Below, piece by piece: positions 1-9,751 of a DNA stretch of 64,000 nucleotides. Each line of letters starts with the position of its first letter. The first letter of the stretch is position 1. The DNA is taken from the NCBI GenBank assembly GCA_030560485.1, contig JAKTTS010000021.1, positions 1 through 64,000 on the forward strand. The letters run 5' to 3'. The stretch comes from Ascoidea tarda (nom. inval.) (taxonomy: Eukaryota > Ascomycota > Saccharomycetes > Ascoideales > Ascoideaceae). The notes below the pieces were generated by a model, which was not told the origin of the DNA, did not search any database, and saw only the letters and a program-made list of their open reading frames with translations. Position numbers and translations under genes: made by a program.

Positions 1-53
<53 letters not shown>
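1..53. repeat. (AAT)n microsatellite
   Basis: An uninterrupted AAT trinucleotide run fills the start of the window and ends about 25 bases before the first gene. It may extend beyond the window edge. Nothing else is visible in the short remaining leader. Confidence 0.95.
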
Positions 54-55
<2 letters not shown>

Positions 56-78
56 TAACAGCAATATAATACACTACA

Positions 79-966
79 ATGGAAAACGTTCATCCTACGG
101 TTAGTGAAGTCAGCAAAGGAGAAAGAGAGGAAGATGAGATTCCAGCAAAAGCATTTAGAAAACACAATAGATTACAAAGAATAAAAGAGTTGAAGGTACA
201 GCAAGTAAGACCTAGACATTTTGCTATAGTGTTTCTCTTGTTATACATTATATTTGAATGCATAGTTGTTGGAGGGTCGATTACGCCTGGGACTAGGGGC
301 ACGTATGTGATGGAATTGAAATATATCAGTGAGGATAACACAGTGTTCTTCCAACAAGATTCGATTTCGGAACTACAAGTGAGAGTTGGGTATTTTTCGT
401 CATGTTTGAAGTCGTATTCCGACAATGGGAACAGTGGATGGGAATGTGGTAACAACGAGTTGAGAATTATTTACAATAAAGATAATTTCAACAGCAATTC
501 GACAGCTAATATTGATTTGTTGAAGTTTGTTTCGGAGACAAGTGTTAAATTTCGGGAAGATTGTTTATCACCATATGTTTTGATTGTGTCTATTATACTA
601 TCGTTTTTGTCAATTTTTTTGTTTGCGTTTGTGAGTCCATCTGGCAACCCCAAATTCTACAAGTTTTCCACTGTTATCATCTATTTGGCGTTTTCTTTGG
701 CGTTGGTAGGAGCAGTTTGGCAAGAGACAAATGTGCTTACCGGAAGTAAGTTAATGGGAGTGATGGAAGACGATTACTATAGATTGGAAACGCATTCCGG
801 AATCGCAGCAAGGGTATTGGTGTGGTTTGGAGTTTCATTGTTGATTGCATCGTGTGTTTCGTTGGCAGCGCTTTCTATTATTGGAGAGTTGGTTAAGTCG
901 ACACAAGACGAGTTAGAAATTGAAGCAACAAAGACTACCAATACAGAGGTATTGGAGCGCCCATGA
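79..966 (+). CDS. FIG1: Fig1-family four-pass membrane protein
   Basis: This 295-residue protein has four predicted membrane segments at about residues 48-66, 165-185, 196-214 and 246-268. A large extracellular loop separates the first two. That loop carries GYFSSC (104-109), which fits the G-F/Y-F-x-x-C signature of the Fig1/Dni claudin-like family, followed by a second Cys in a WECG context (about 121-124). In S. cerevisiae Fig1 is induced by mating pheromone and acts at the plasma membrane in calcium influx and cell fusion; S. pombe Dni1/Dni2 act in the same step. The family call rests on topology and the loop motif. Whether this is the Fig1 orthologue or a Dni-like paralogue cannot be decided here. 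The short N- and C-terminal tails are polar and presumably cytosolic. The ATG lies just after the AAT repeat and no earlier in-frame ATG is visible. Confidence 0.65.
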   Translation: MENVHPTVSEVSKGEREEDEIPAKAFRKHNRLQRIKELKVQQVRPRHFAIVFLLLYIIFECIVVGGSITPGTRGTYVMELKYISEDNTVFFQQDSISELQVRVGYFSSCLKSYSDNGNSGWECGNNELRIIYNKDNFNSNSTANIDLLKFVSETSVKFREDCLSPYVLIVSIILSFLSIFLFAFVSPSGNPKFYKFSTVIIYLAFSLALVGAVWQETNVLTGSKLMGVMEDDYYRLETHSGIAARVLVWFGVSLLIASCVSLAALSIIGELVKSTQDELEIEATKTTNTEVLERP

Positions 967-3800
967 GGAAAGAATAGGAAGCATTTGGTATCAATACCAG
1001 AAGCATAAAAGAAATGACTGAGAATAAGGATAAAGGAACGTGGGTTTAGAGGATTCTATTTAGCGTAAGACAGGTATGTTTTCATTTTATTTTATTTATT
1101 TTGGTTTTTATTGTCTTTAATTTTTCAATTTTTTCAATTTTTTATTTTTAATTTTTCACTTGTATCTCTTTTTGGCTATTGTTTTAATTGTTTGTGATTT
1201 AGTATGATATAATATAGTTTAATACAGTTCAATGCAGTTTAATATGGTTTAATATGGTTTAATGTGATTTCTATATTAGGCGAAGAGGTGTGATTGGCTG
1301 GTTAAGGAAAATGTGGTTGGAGCTAGCAAAACATGTGGAGAGGTGGGTGGTCGTAAGTGGGTATTTGGTACCGGTTTTCACTCAATGAATGTGGCTCAGG
1401 TGTGGAAACTGTACAAAATAGAAAGTGAAAATTACGAAATACGATTTTGGACGTAACTTCCAAGACTTGGAAAGGGCTAGACTCTCAGACTAGGATGGGA
1501 GGCGAGGCAGATTTGAAAACGACAGTGAGCAGTTTCATTTTGGTGTGCATGTTGGATTTTCAGATGGATTTCCAATTGGACGCTGAAGCAGATGTCCATT
1601 GCGGTTTGCGGTTCCTGGGTTTTTATTCTTATTGTCATTTCCATTTCATTTTCATTCCTCAGTTAAAATATGGAGCTCCACAGCAGACTGCCAGCGCAGA
1701 ACGAGCATTTGGTAAACTCTCGGTTGCGACGAGCTGAACGGGGACAGGTGTTTTTGGTGCATGAAGGTGTGTTTCTGGTGCTTGTGTGGGTGACAAGCAG
1801 AAGTCGAGCTCGCGCTCTTGAGCCAGGAACCTGAGGTTGGATATTTGCAGACTGAGAATGCGCCAACAAAGAATTTGCACAGCGTTGGCAACTGCCCAGT
1901 TCCAGCGAAATGCCAGGCAATTGATGTGAGGGCTGGGAGTGTTTGCAAAAACAATGATACGGCCCGTGACAGGGCACGCTGGCCGACTGATGTCAGACCG
2001 CAGCACAGCGCTGCTGGCCGGCGATTGCAACGCTCTGTGCACGTGAAGCCGAGCTGGATTTGGGGAAGGTGCAACGCAGTGTTTGTGGCCACGAGCAGAG
2101 GTGCGGGAGCAGAGATGCGGAAGCGTCTTTCGCTCTGTTTGTTGCTGGGTGGTGCCCATTTTGAGCCATTTTGTAGTCTGCACCAGGTGGAATATCTGCA
2201 TGGATGCGACTATTTATGGTAATTGCACTTTAAAAATAACTGGCGAGAGCAGTGTCTCGGCCCCTGTGCCAGTGGGCCCTGGCTGTGAAAAACAGCGCAG
2301 GCTCAGCGCGCACGCGGCAAACGCCCCTCTGCGCGCGCAACGCGGAACATGAAACGCACTGGACAATCGAGAAACTGAAATCTTTTGAGATGCAGCGAAA
2401 TCCGAAAGAATCCAGAGAAAAATCAATAAAAGGCAACCACGAGAACCTCTTTCCTCTGTGTCTTCTCTGTCCTCTTCTCCCTGCTGTTTCTGCTGCTTCT
2501 GCTGCTTCTGCTTCTACTTCTGCTTCTGCTGCTTCTTCCGCTGCCTCTTTTCCAGCTGGGTGTTTTGAACGGGTACAAGCCTAGCTCCTGCTCGACACTG
2601 CTCTTACACTGCTCTGCTCTTTTGTTTTGTTTTATTTTTACTCCAACCTTAATCGCTTCTTCTGTTCTGTTCCAGGTAACATAAAAATATTATAAATAAA
2701 TCCCAAAGAAAAAGAACAAAATACAGTCAACTCACTCAGACTAACACCTTCTATTTCTCCAATACCTCCATCTTCTGCTTCTATACCTCTCTTCTGTTTA
2801 CCACCAGTTAGCCAACAGCTGGTACTGCTCCGTCCCTTTCAATAGCTAATCTGGCAAAACCAAAGGAAAAAAACAAAAGAAAAAACAAAGAAAAACCCAA
2901 AAAACCCAAACAAAATAGCCTGAAAATATCCTGAAAACTTTCAAAACAATCAAATTCCTAAAAGATTAACCAACTCTTATTTTCAATTACTCTTTCTTTG
3001 TCTTCCTCTGCGTTTGTTCCCACCTCATCCAAATTTTACTTTACTTGATTTTATTTTATTTTATTTTTTTTTATTTTATTTTATTTTTGTTCCAGCGGAC
3101 AATCTCAATATCAAAATCCCAGCTCCAAAAGCCCAATCTTAAGCTCAATTCTCTACGCTCACTCCTCTACTCAGTTTCATCTCTTCTTTTCTATGAAATT
3201 TTAACTATCTTCTCCTTCAATCGCCAACGAATACACTACCTCACTGCTAAATCCCCAATATATCTTCCTCGCAACAGCTCTTTCTACTCCTTTTCCCTTC
3301 CAATATCCCTTTGCTGCTATAATCACTCATTGCATCACATCACAACACTCCATCAATCTCCAGATATCTATTAATAAATTATCTCTTGCTTTTGTTTTCC
3401 CTATAACCACTTCTCTACTTCATTGGCTATATCAACCTCCAATATCTTCTATTTCTATTACTCTTCCTATTTTCACTCCCACTACTCTCTCATAATTACT
3501 ACCTACTCTCAAAATACTTCATAATTAGCTCTCTCTTCCTTATCTTCTCTATTGATTCTTTCCACTCGCTTCAACCTCCTCATCTAATTTACTATTATTC
3601 TTATCCACATCCTCTTTCTTTCTTTCTTTCTTTTTTTTCTCTTATCTCGTATCCCTTATCTTCGCTGTTTCTATCATTTTTATTAACTAATTTGTCAATT
3701 AGTTCATCCTTACCCAATTATTGTTTACTCACTTGTGTATTTATTTTTCATTTTTAGACCTTTAACTTTATTTTCCTTCCACCACCACCACCTCCTAATA
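967..3800. promoter_or_regulatory. 2.8 kb upstream region with GC-rich island and pyrimidine-rich leader
   Basis: No supported gene lies here. The stretch has distinct parts. An AT-rich 3' flank of the Fig1-like gene runs to about 1270. A GC-rich island spans about 1700-2350; for example 41 of the 60 bases at 2281-2340 are G or C. A CTGCTT-type tract lies at about 2475-2550. From 2580 to 3800 the + strand is strongly pyrimidine-rich. Several open frames cross the island on both strands, but they look unlike proteins. The polarity suggests a long promoter and leader for the membrane-protein gene at 3801. A TTTTTAG just before that gene, with a TATTAAC-like site near 3680, could be the 3' end of an intron in the leader, but no matching donor was identified. 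Confidence 0.5.
1201..1270. repeat. 10-bp-period AT-rich tandem repeat
   Basis: Seven successive 10-base units follow one another without gaps, close to AATATGGTTT or AATATAGTTT. The second to seventh are the best preserved. The array sits about 240 bases past the Fig1-like stop codon. Related 10-bp arrays lie in other 3' flanks of the window. Confidence 0.8.
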
Positions 3801-5540
3801 ATGTTCATAAATCACATCTTCTATCCCAACAACAACAACAACAAAAACTCAATTAAAAAAAAAAATTTACTCCTAATATCCTTATTCTTCCTACTACTAA
3901 ACTTATCAAATACCGTCAATGCTGAAACTGATACACTCAACGAAAATAACACTGAAAATGATGATTCAACAACTACAATCGAAGACGCTGTAGAAATAGT
4001 AACTGTTCAAAATACCGCAGAAACAACTACAAACGTGGAAGAAACAACAACAAATGCCGAAAATATCGTCGAAGAAACAACAACAAATGCCGATAATACT
4101 ATCGACAATACTGCTACAGAAGCCGTACTTCCAACTCTTCAAACAACCGACGACTCCACTAAAACTCTCGATTTAACTTCCATAACCTCAACTGCTGATT
4201 CAGATTCAGACTCAGACTCAGACTCAGATTCTTCATCATCCTCAAGTGATTTGCCTACTCTAAACACTCTATCTATTCCCTCTGTAACCCCAACAATCCC
4301 TCCAAATAATGACAATCCTTATATTCAAAGATCCTCCTACAAAAATGGCACAACCTTCATAATAATCGGCTCAATCATAGCTTTCCTTCTCTTTCTAATG
4401 ATTATCATCAACTTGTACTTTTTCTTATCCTCAAGAAAAATTGCAAACAAAGAAAGAAAAAATAAACTCATCGAAAACAATAAATACTATGGAAAAATGA
4501 TCAACGGCAACTTTTTGAACGAATCAACCTTCCTATCCGACTCTTCAAATGGTTCCAATGGCTCCAATGGCTCAAACTCAGCTTCCTCCTATGACAACGA
4601 TAAAGCTGAAAAGGGCCTTCTCAATTCAAACCCAAACATTAGTAACCCCCATCTCTCCACAATTTCCAACAAACAACTCAACAATAACACAAATACTTCC
4701 CTAGATGAACTATGTTCGCCTGTTGGTAGAAAATACAGAAACAGTTACTCTTTAACCAATCTAAACCTAATCAACAGCAACAACGCCAACGCCAACGCCA
4801 AAAACGACTCCTCAAAATCTTTGAAAAGACACAGCCCAATCAACAAAAAGCACCTACATCTCTCTATCAAAGAAATGAAAGACAAATCAAGAAACTCCCT
4901 CTTTATCTCTCCAGTAACAGAAATAATGTACCAAACTCAACAAAATAACCAATCCCAATTCCAACAACAACTACATCAACACTACAACTCTCAAAACCCA
5001 AGTTTAATTGGAAACTCCTTTTACCATCAATCAATTAACAACTCAACCATATTATCCGACCCTTCACCTGATCAAACCCCAATAATACCGGATGGTAGTA
5101 TATACACAAAAGATAATCACAAACATTCATATTCTGATGTTACAAGTAACCTAACTTACTTGAATAATAACAGCAACAGCAATAACAATAGCAATAACAA
5201 TAGTAACAATAATATAAATAACACAAATAACACAAATAACACAAATAATTCAAATAATGCGAATAACCCAAATCCTAGTACCGTTAATCCTATAACTCCA
5301 AATCTGCCCTACATTAACAATAACTCTAATAACAATAACAATAATAACAATATAAGCTCTTTAAATAGAAGCTTTTCATTGCTATCCAGCCAAACGGCTA
5401 ACACTGCAAATTCAAAAACCCATAGAAAGAAGACCCCTAGTGTCTATCTTGATCAATTATTTGATTTAAATGAAGTTTCAACTGAAGTTGCAACTGAAGA
5501 ACAAGGTTCGCTTAAATCAAAGAAAAACCTCAAGCCTTAA
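3801..5540 (+). CDS. Single-pass Ser/Thr/Asn-rich membrane protein
   Basis: The 579-residue protein starts with a lysine-flanked hydrophobic signal sequence (about 22-38, likely cleaved after VNA). A Ser/Thr/Asp-rich, probably O-glycosylated outer part follows, including an acidic SDSDSD run. One transmembrane helix lies at about 185-209, after which comes a basic stop-transfer RKIANKERKNK. The roughly 350-residue cytoplasmic tail is rich in Asn and Ser and ends with RKKTPSVYLDQLFDLNE. This layout resembles wall-stress or Prm5/YNL058C-like type I proteins, and the tail motif may be a conserved docking peptide, but I do not recognise an orthologue with confidence. An open frame 22 codons longer begins at a GTG, so the ATG at 3801 is preferred. 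Poly-Asn and short Asn-Thr repeats near 5160-5260 suggest replication slippage. Confidence 0.8.
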   Translation: MFINHIFYPNNNNNKNSIKKKNLLLISLFFLLLNLSNTVNAETDTLNENNTENDDSTTTIEDAVEIVTVQNTAETTTNVEETTTNAENIVEETTTNADNTIDNTATEAVLPTLQTTDDSTKTLDLTSITSTADSDSDSDSDSDSSSSSSDLPTLNTLSIPSVTPTIPPNNDNPYIQRSSYKNGTTFIIIGSIIAFLLFLMIIINLYFFLSSRKIANKERKNKLIENNKYYGKMINGNFLNESTFLSDSSNGSNGSNGSNSASSYDNDKAEKGLLNSNPNISNPHLSTISNKQLNNNTNTSLDELCSPVGRKYRNSYSLTNLNLINSNNANANAKNDSSKSLKRHSPINKKHLHLSIKEMKDKSRNSLFISPVTEIMYQTQQNNQSQFQQQLHQHYNSQNPSLIGNSFYHQSINNSTILSDPSPDQTPIIPDGSIYTKDNHKHSYSDVTSNLTYLNNNSNSNNNSNNNSNNNINNTNNTNNTNNSNNANNPNPSTVNPITPNLPYINNNSNNNNNNNNISSLNRSFSLLSSQTANTANSKTHRKKTPSVYLDQLFDLNEVSTEVATEEQGSLKSKKNLKP

Positions 5541-6755
5541 AAAGCTATAATCAACTTTTATATTTTACCACAAATTAATTAGTTTTTTAACCAAAAAAAA
5601 AAAATAATAATAAAAATAACGCATACTTATCAGTATTAATAGATATTTTATGTTGGTTCATTCATTTTTTTCTTTTTCTCTTTTTATAATTAATCTTCAT
5701 TTTTCATTTATTAAAATTAATTAATTCATTCATTTTTTATTTAATAACTTTTTTTTTTACAGATATTATCTTGTTTCCTTTATTGGTCTCTTCACATTAA
5801 TCTTAATATCATGTTTTCTTGAAACAAAAAGAAAAACATAAAAAAAAAAAAGAAAAAAACAATTAATTTAGGCTTGAAGATGAAAACAAGAGGTGGAAAT
5901 AGATAAATTTGTTTTTTGGCATATTTCAAATGATTAAAAGATAATCGTTTATTAGAATTTTTTTTATAAAAAAAAAGGTAAAAAGATAGTAATCTTTAAA
6001 AAATATCATTCTTAATTTCCAGTTAATTTCTTTTTTTTTAAATAATTTTTATCTTTTATTATTTTAACTTCATTTTTGTTGTTTTTACATTTGGGTTTTT
6101 TAATAATCTTATTTATAATTTAATTTTTATTTACTTGTTTCTTTTAATTCGATTTCGATTTTAATTTTAATTTCAATTTCAAACTGAGCGTTAAATTTAA
6201 TTTTGTTTTCAAATGATTTTCATTTTATTTATTTAATTATATTTTATTTATTTAATTATATTTAATTATATTTTATTTTATTTTATTTTATTTTATTTTA
6301 TTTATTTTTATATATCAAGTTAATATAAATGATGAGAATGTCTCTAAAAATGGGGAAAAATAAATTGCAAAAATTAAAATTAATAGCATTCTTTTTAGTT
6401 TATCTTTGTTAATATTATTTTATTTTCTTATATATATAAATATATAATTATATTTACAGGAGATAACAAAAATAAAAAAAATGAAAAAGTAAAAAAAAAC
6501 AAAAAAAAACGAAAAAAAACAAAAATAAATAAAAAAAACAAAAGTTTAAGTCAATTTCTTTTTGTTTTTTAAAAAGATAACCAATCAAATTAAATTTAAA
6601 TAAGATGAATTAAATGGATAAGTGATTGGAAAACAAAAACAAATTGCAAGTAGAATATATTCAAAAAATAATGGTGAAAATGAAAAATTATATAATTTGA
6701 TATAATTTAATATAGTTCAATATCATTTAATATCATTTAATCGATATTAAGGAAA
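5541..6755. other. AT-rich convergent intergenic region
   Basis: The region lies between two 3' ends and contains no open frame worth reporting. It is dominated by poly-A and poly-T runs, TTTTA pentamer repeats around 6240-6310 and A-rich stretches around 6470-6550. Its last 60 bases are the 10-bp repeat listed separately. Confidence 0.7.
6691..6750. repeat. 10-bp-period AT-rich tandem repeat next to MIX17 stop
   Basis: Six consecutive decamers such as TATAATTTGA, TATAGTTCAA and TATCATTTAA end five bases before the MIX17 stop codon. In rotated register they match the AATATAGTTT-type units at 1201-1270. Confidence 0.8.
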
Positions 6756-7250
6756 TTAATATTGTTTTGAGGCAGCTTGGCAAGCCTTTAACTGTTGTAA
6801 ATACCAATCACATATTTGCATGTTTCCATTGTTTTCATCTAAACATTTAGTAAAAGATCTAGCATCAGTGTCACAGGCTTTGTTTGATTCGGATTCGTAA
6901 GGGGAGGAGTTTGAAAAGCTTGTTAATGGAGCAGCTTGTTGTGATTCGACAGCAGGAGCAGAAGAAGAGCCTCCAAACAAGCCAGAAATACCAGCACCGA
7001 TAACATGGCCGACACTGGAACCAACAGCTACTCCGGCAGCAGTAGAAGCCATTTGAGCAAACATTCCAGGTTGTTGGGGTTGGGCAGCAACAGGAGGATG
7101 AGAAGCGGCAGAAGGAGCTGGAGCAGCTCTGGAGACAGCTGGAACAGCAGCAGCCTGAGTTGGAGCAGAACTGTGGGTGGATCTGGTGCCAAAGCCTGAA
7201 GGTCTGGCGGCTGGTCTGGCAGTTGGACGACGAGCTGAATTACGAGCCAT
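6756..7250 (-). CDS. MIX17: Twin CX9C mitochondrial protein Mix17 (CHCHD2/10 family)
   Basis: The 164-residue protein begins MARNSARRPTARPAARPSG, a basic, Arg/Ala/Pro-rich N-terminus typical of Mix17/CHCHD2/CHCHD10. A hydrophobic Gly/Ala segment follows at about 70-93 (AAGVAVGSSVGHVIGAGISG). A CHCH domain has two CX9C motifs, C126-C136 and C147-C157. Members are intermembrane-space proteins oxidised by the Mia40 pathway and linked to respiratory function. The open frame extends 43 codons upstream through AT-rich sequence, but ATG at 7250 fits the family N-terminus. It shares a 591-base divergent promoter with LPD1, another mitochondrial gene. Confidence 0.93.
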   Translation of the reverse strand: MARNSARRPTARPAARPSGFGTRSTHSSAPTQAAAVPAVSRAAPAPSAASHPPVAAQPQQPGMFAQMASTAAGVAVGSSVGHVIGAGISGLFGGSSSAPAVESQQAAPLTSFSNSSPYESESNKACDTDARSFTKCLDENNGNMQICDWYLQQLKACQAASKQY

Positions 7251-7841
7251 TATGAATGTAACTGTGTTTATAGTATGGATGCGGTTGAAGAAGAGAGAAA
7301 TGTTTATGGAGGATAGATATGATCTGGTGAAAACACAGCAGCTCTTCAGAGAAACAATAGCGATATATTTATAGTACAATTACGGTGGAGGCAAATCCCA
7401 AAACATGATCCTCATCAGAAAATTTTCCAGCTGTGTCTGCCGGAACTTTTCGCAGCTCGGCTGACGCTTCCGCCGCCGCTTATTGGCCGAAGATTCTAGA
7501 ACTTCACGCGGATAGATCACGTGAAAGTCTCATATCCGCACCGCGCTCACACGGTGCGGATCTGGTGCACAGCCATAGTGCGGAAATACCGGAACGTGGT
7601 CGGTTTGGGCCAATTTCGAATCGCTTCCGGACGGCAAAGCGTCACGCGGTGGCCCAACAGGAAGAGGCAAGAAACACCTTCCCAGCTTTATTGAGACACT
7701 CTACTAAGACGCTCCATTGTCGCCTTTACCACCACATTCATCTTCACAATTGCCTTCGCATCTTCTTAACCGCCTGTTGTCTTTTCCGATCTTAATTGAC
7801 CGCTTATATCTCATTCTGCTCTCAATAACACACCTTCCAAC
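7251..7841. promoter_or_regulatory. Divergent MIX17-LPD1 promoter
   Basis: This GC-richer spacer separates two mitochondrial genes. Visible elements are two CCAAT boxes, one reversed as ATTGG at 7482-7486 and one forward at 7610-7614, which are candidate HAP-complex sites fitting respiratory genes. There is also a palindromic TCACGTGA E-box at 7517-7524 of the Cbf1 or Tye7 type, and TTCTAGAA at 7494-7501, a two-unit heat-shock-like element. An open frame crosses the spacer but looks non-coding. Confidence 0.6.
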
Positions 7842-9347
7842 ATGCTCAAGCCAGTTTCTCGTCCTTTTACTAACTCCCTTGCAAGATTATCCAAATCCTA
7901 CAATTCCTCGAGTTTATCCTTTGTTCGTAGACTATCGACTAAAGAACATGATATTGTCATTATAGGTGGTGGTCCTGGTGGCTATGTGGCTGCCATCAAA
8001 GCTGCTCAACTCGGTTACAACACTGCCTGTGTTGAAAAAAGAGGTAAATTGGGTGGTACATGTCTTAACGTTGGCTGTATTCCATCTAAATCTTTGTTAA
8101 ACAACACTCAATTCTACCATCAAATCAAAACCGACACCAAAGAAAGAGGTATTGAAGTGTCTGATGTTCAAATCAATTTGGACAATTTACTAAAATCAAA
8201 AGAAAAAGCTGTCAACTCACTAACCGGCGGTATTGAAATGTTATTCAAAAAAAATAAAGTCACCTACTACAAAGGTAATGGTTCATTTATTGACGAGCAC
8301 TCAATTAAAGTCGACCCAATTGAAGGTGGTGAAGAAGCCATCTTAAAGGCTAAAAATATAATTGTCGCAACTGGTTCTGAACCAACCCCCTTTCCAGGTA
8401 TTGAAATCGATGAAAAACAAATCATCACCTCTACCGGCGCTTTATCCTTAACAAAGATCCCCAAAAAGATGGCTGTCATCGGTGCAGGTATTATTGGTCT
8501 TGAAATGGGTTCTGTCTGGTCAAGATTAGGTTCGGAAGTGACTGTTTTAGAATACTCTCCAATAATTGGTGGTGCAGGTATGGATGGCGAAGTTGCAAAA
8601 TCGATTCAAAAAATTCTCAAAAAACAAGGTCTAGATTTCAAAACAAACACAAAAGTTTTGTCCGGAAAAGTCGATGGCGATCTCGTCAAAATTGAAGTTG
8701 AAGACGTAAAGTCAGGTAAAAAAGAAGTTCTTGAAGCTGATGTTCTTTTAGTTGCTGTTGGTAGAAGACCTTATGTTGCCGGTCTTAATGCTGAAACTAT
8801 CGGTTTAGAAGTCGATCCAAAAGGCAGATTGGTCATCGATTCCGAATTCAAAACTAAACACCCTCATATCAGAGTAATTGGTGATGTCACTTTCGGTCCA
8901 ATGTTAGCTCACAAAGCAGAAGAAGAAGGTATTGCTGCCGTTGAATATATCAAAAAGGGCCATGGCCACGTCAACTACGGTAACATTCCTGGTGTCTTAT
9001 ATACCCACCCTGAAGTTGGTTGGGTCGGTAAATCTGAAGAAGACTTAAAACAAGCTGGTATTAAATACAAAGTCGGCAAATTCCCATTCATCGCCAATTC
9101 TAGAGCTAAAACTAATTTAGACACCGAAGGTTTTGTCAAATTTATTATAGATGCTGAAACTGAAAGAGTTCTCGGTGTTCATATCATTGGCTCAAATGCT
9201 GGTGAAATGATCGCTGAGGCTGGTTTAGCCATTGAATATGGAGCCTCTGCTGAGGACATTGGTAGAGTCTGTCATGCTCACCCAACTTTATCAGAAGCCT
9301 TCAAAGAAGCTGCTTTAGCTGCTTTTGATAAACCAATCAACTTTTAA
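7842..9347 (+). CDS. LPD1: Dihydrolipoamide dehydrogenase (E3), mitochondrial
   Basis: The 501-residue protein is the E3 flavoenzyme that reoxidises dihydrolipoamide for pyruvate and 2-oxoglutarate dehydrogenases and the glycine cleavage system, passing electrons to NAD. The first 30 or so residues are basic and Ser-rich, a matrix-targeting presequence. The FAD motif GGGPGG is at 42-47. The redox disulphide is C74/C79 in [14 protein letters not shown] second Rossmann motif [10 protein letters not shown] binds NAD. The C-terminal interface carries the catalytic His-Glu pair in HAHPTLSE (about H480 and E485). Length and motifs are complete. The coding sequence favours a limited set of codons and looks highly expressed. 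Confidence 0.97.
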   Translation: MLKPVSRPFTNSLARLSKSYNSSSLSFVRRLSTKEHDIVIIGGGPGGYVAAIKAAQLGYNTACVEKRGKLGGTCLNVGCIPSKSLLNNTQFYHQIKTDTKERGIEVSDVQINLDNLLKSKEKAVNSLTGGIEMLFKKNKVTYYKGNGSFIDEHSIKVDPIEGGEEAILKAKNIIVATGSEPTPFPGIEIDEKQIITSTGALSLTKIPKKMAVIGAGIIGLEMGSVWSRLGSEVTVLEYSPIIGGAGMDGEVAKSIQKILKKQGLDFKTNTKVLSGKVDGDLVKIEVEDVKSGKKEVLEADVLLVAVGRRPYVAGLNAETIGLEVDPKGRLVIDSEFKTKHPHIRVIGDVTFGPMLAHKAEEEGIAAVEYIKKGHGHVNYGNIPGVLYTHPEVGWVGKSEEDLKQAGIKYKVGKFPFIANSRAKTNLDTEGFVKFIIDAETERVLGVHIIGSNAGEMIAEAGLAIEYGASAEDIGRVCHAHPTLSEAFKEAALAAFDKPINF

Positions 9348-9751
9348 GTCAAAATTCTGTTAATAATAATTATACAAAGTCAATTATTTAAAATAAAATT
9401 CATGAAATTTTAAATTATTATGTATGTTTTTCAAACTTTTTTTTTTCTTCTCTTTATTGTTTTTTTATTACTTTTTTTTTTGTTAATTTTATTATCATAT
9501 CACCATACTATCATACTTCCATATTTATCATATTTTATCATAATTTATATATCTGCTATGCCTGCTTTCTGAGTTGTGATAATTTGGGGCCACGACGATA
9601 TGAATTTGACGACCTTGAGATAATCTTTTGCACTGTCTTATTTCTCATTGTGATATCCAATGATATAGCGATATATGATTCTATATAATAATAACTTTAT
9701 AAACAAAATATAGACCTTTTTTTTTTTTTTATTTTTCTTTCATTCTTCAAT
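9348..9751. other. Convergent AT-rich spacer
   Basis: The spacer lies between the 3' ends of LPD1 and the sirtuin gene. It shows T-rich tracts (9430-9490 and 9718-9735) and no coding or RNA gene that I can support. Confidence 0.6.

Noticed and set aside
1652-2584. Several overlapping open frames on both strands in the 1.7-2.6 kb GC island
   Set aside because: They overlap one another, lack recognisable motifs and have odd composition; GC-rich DNA simply has fewer stops.
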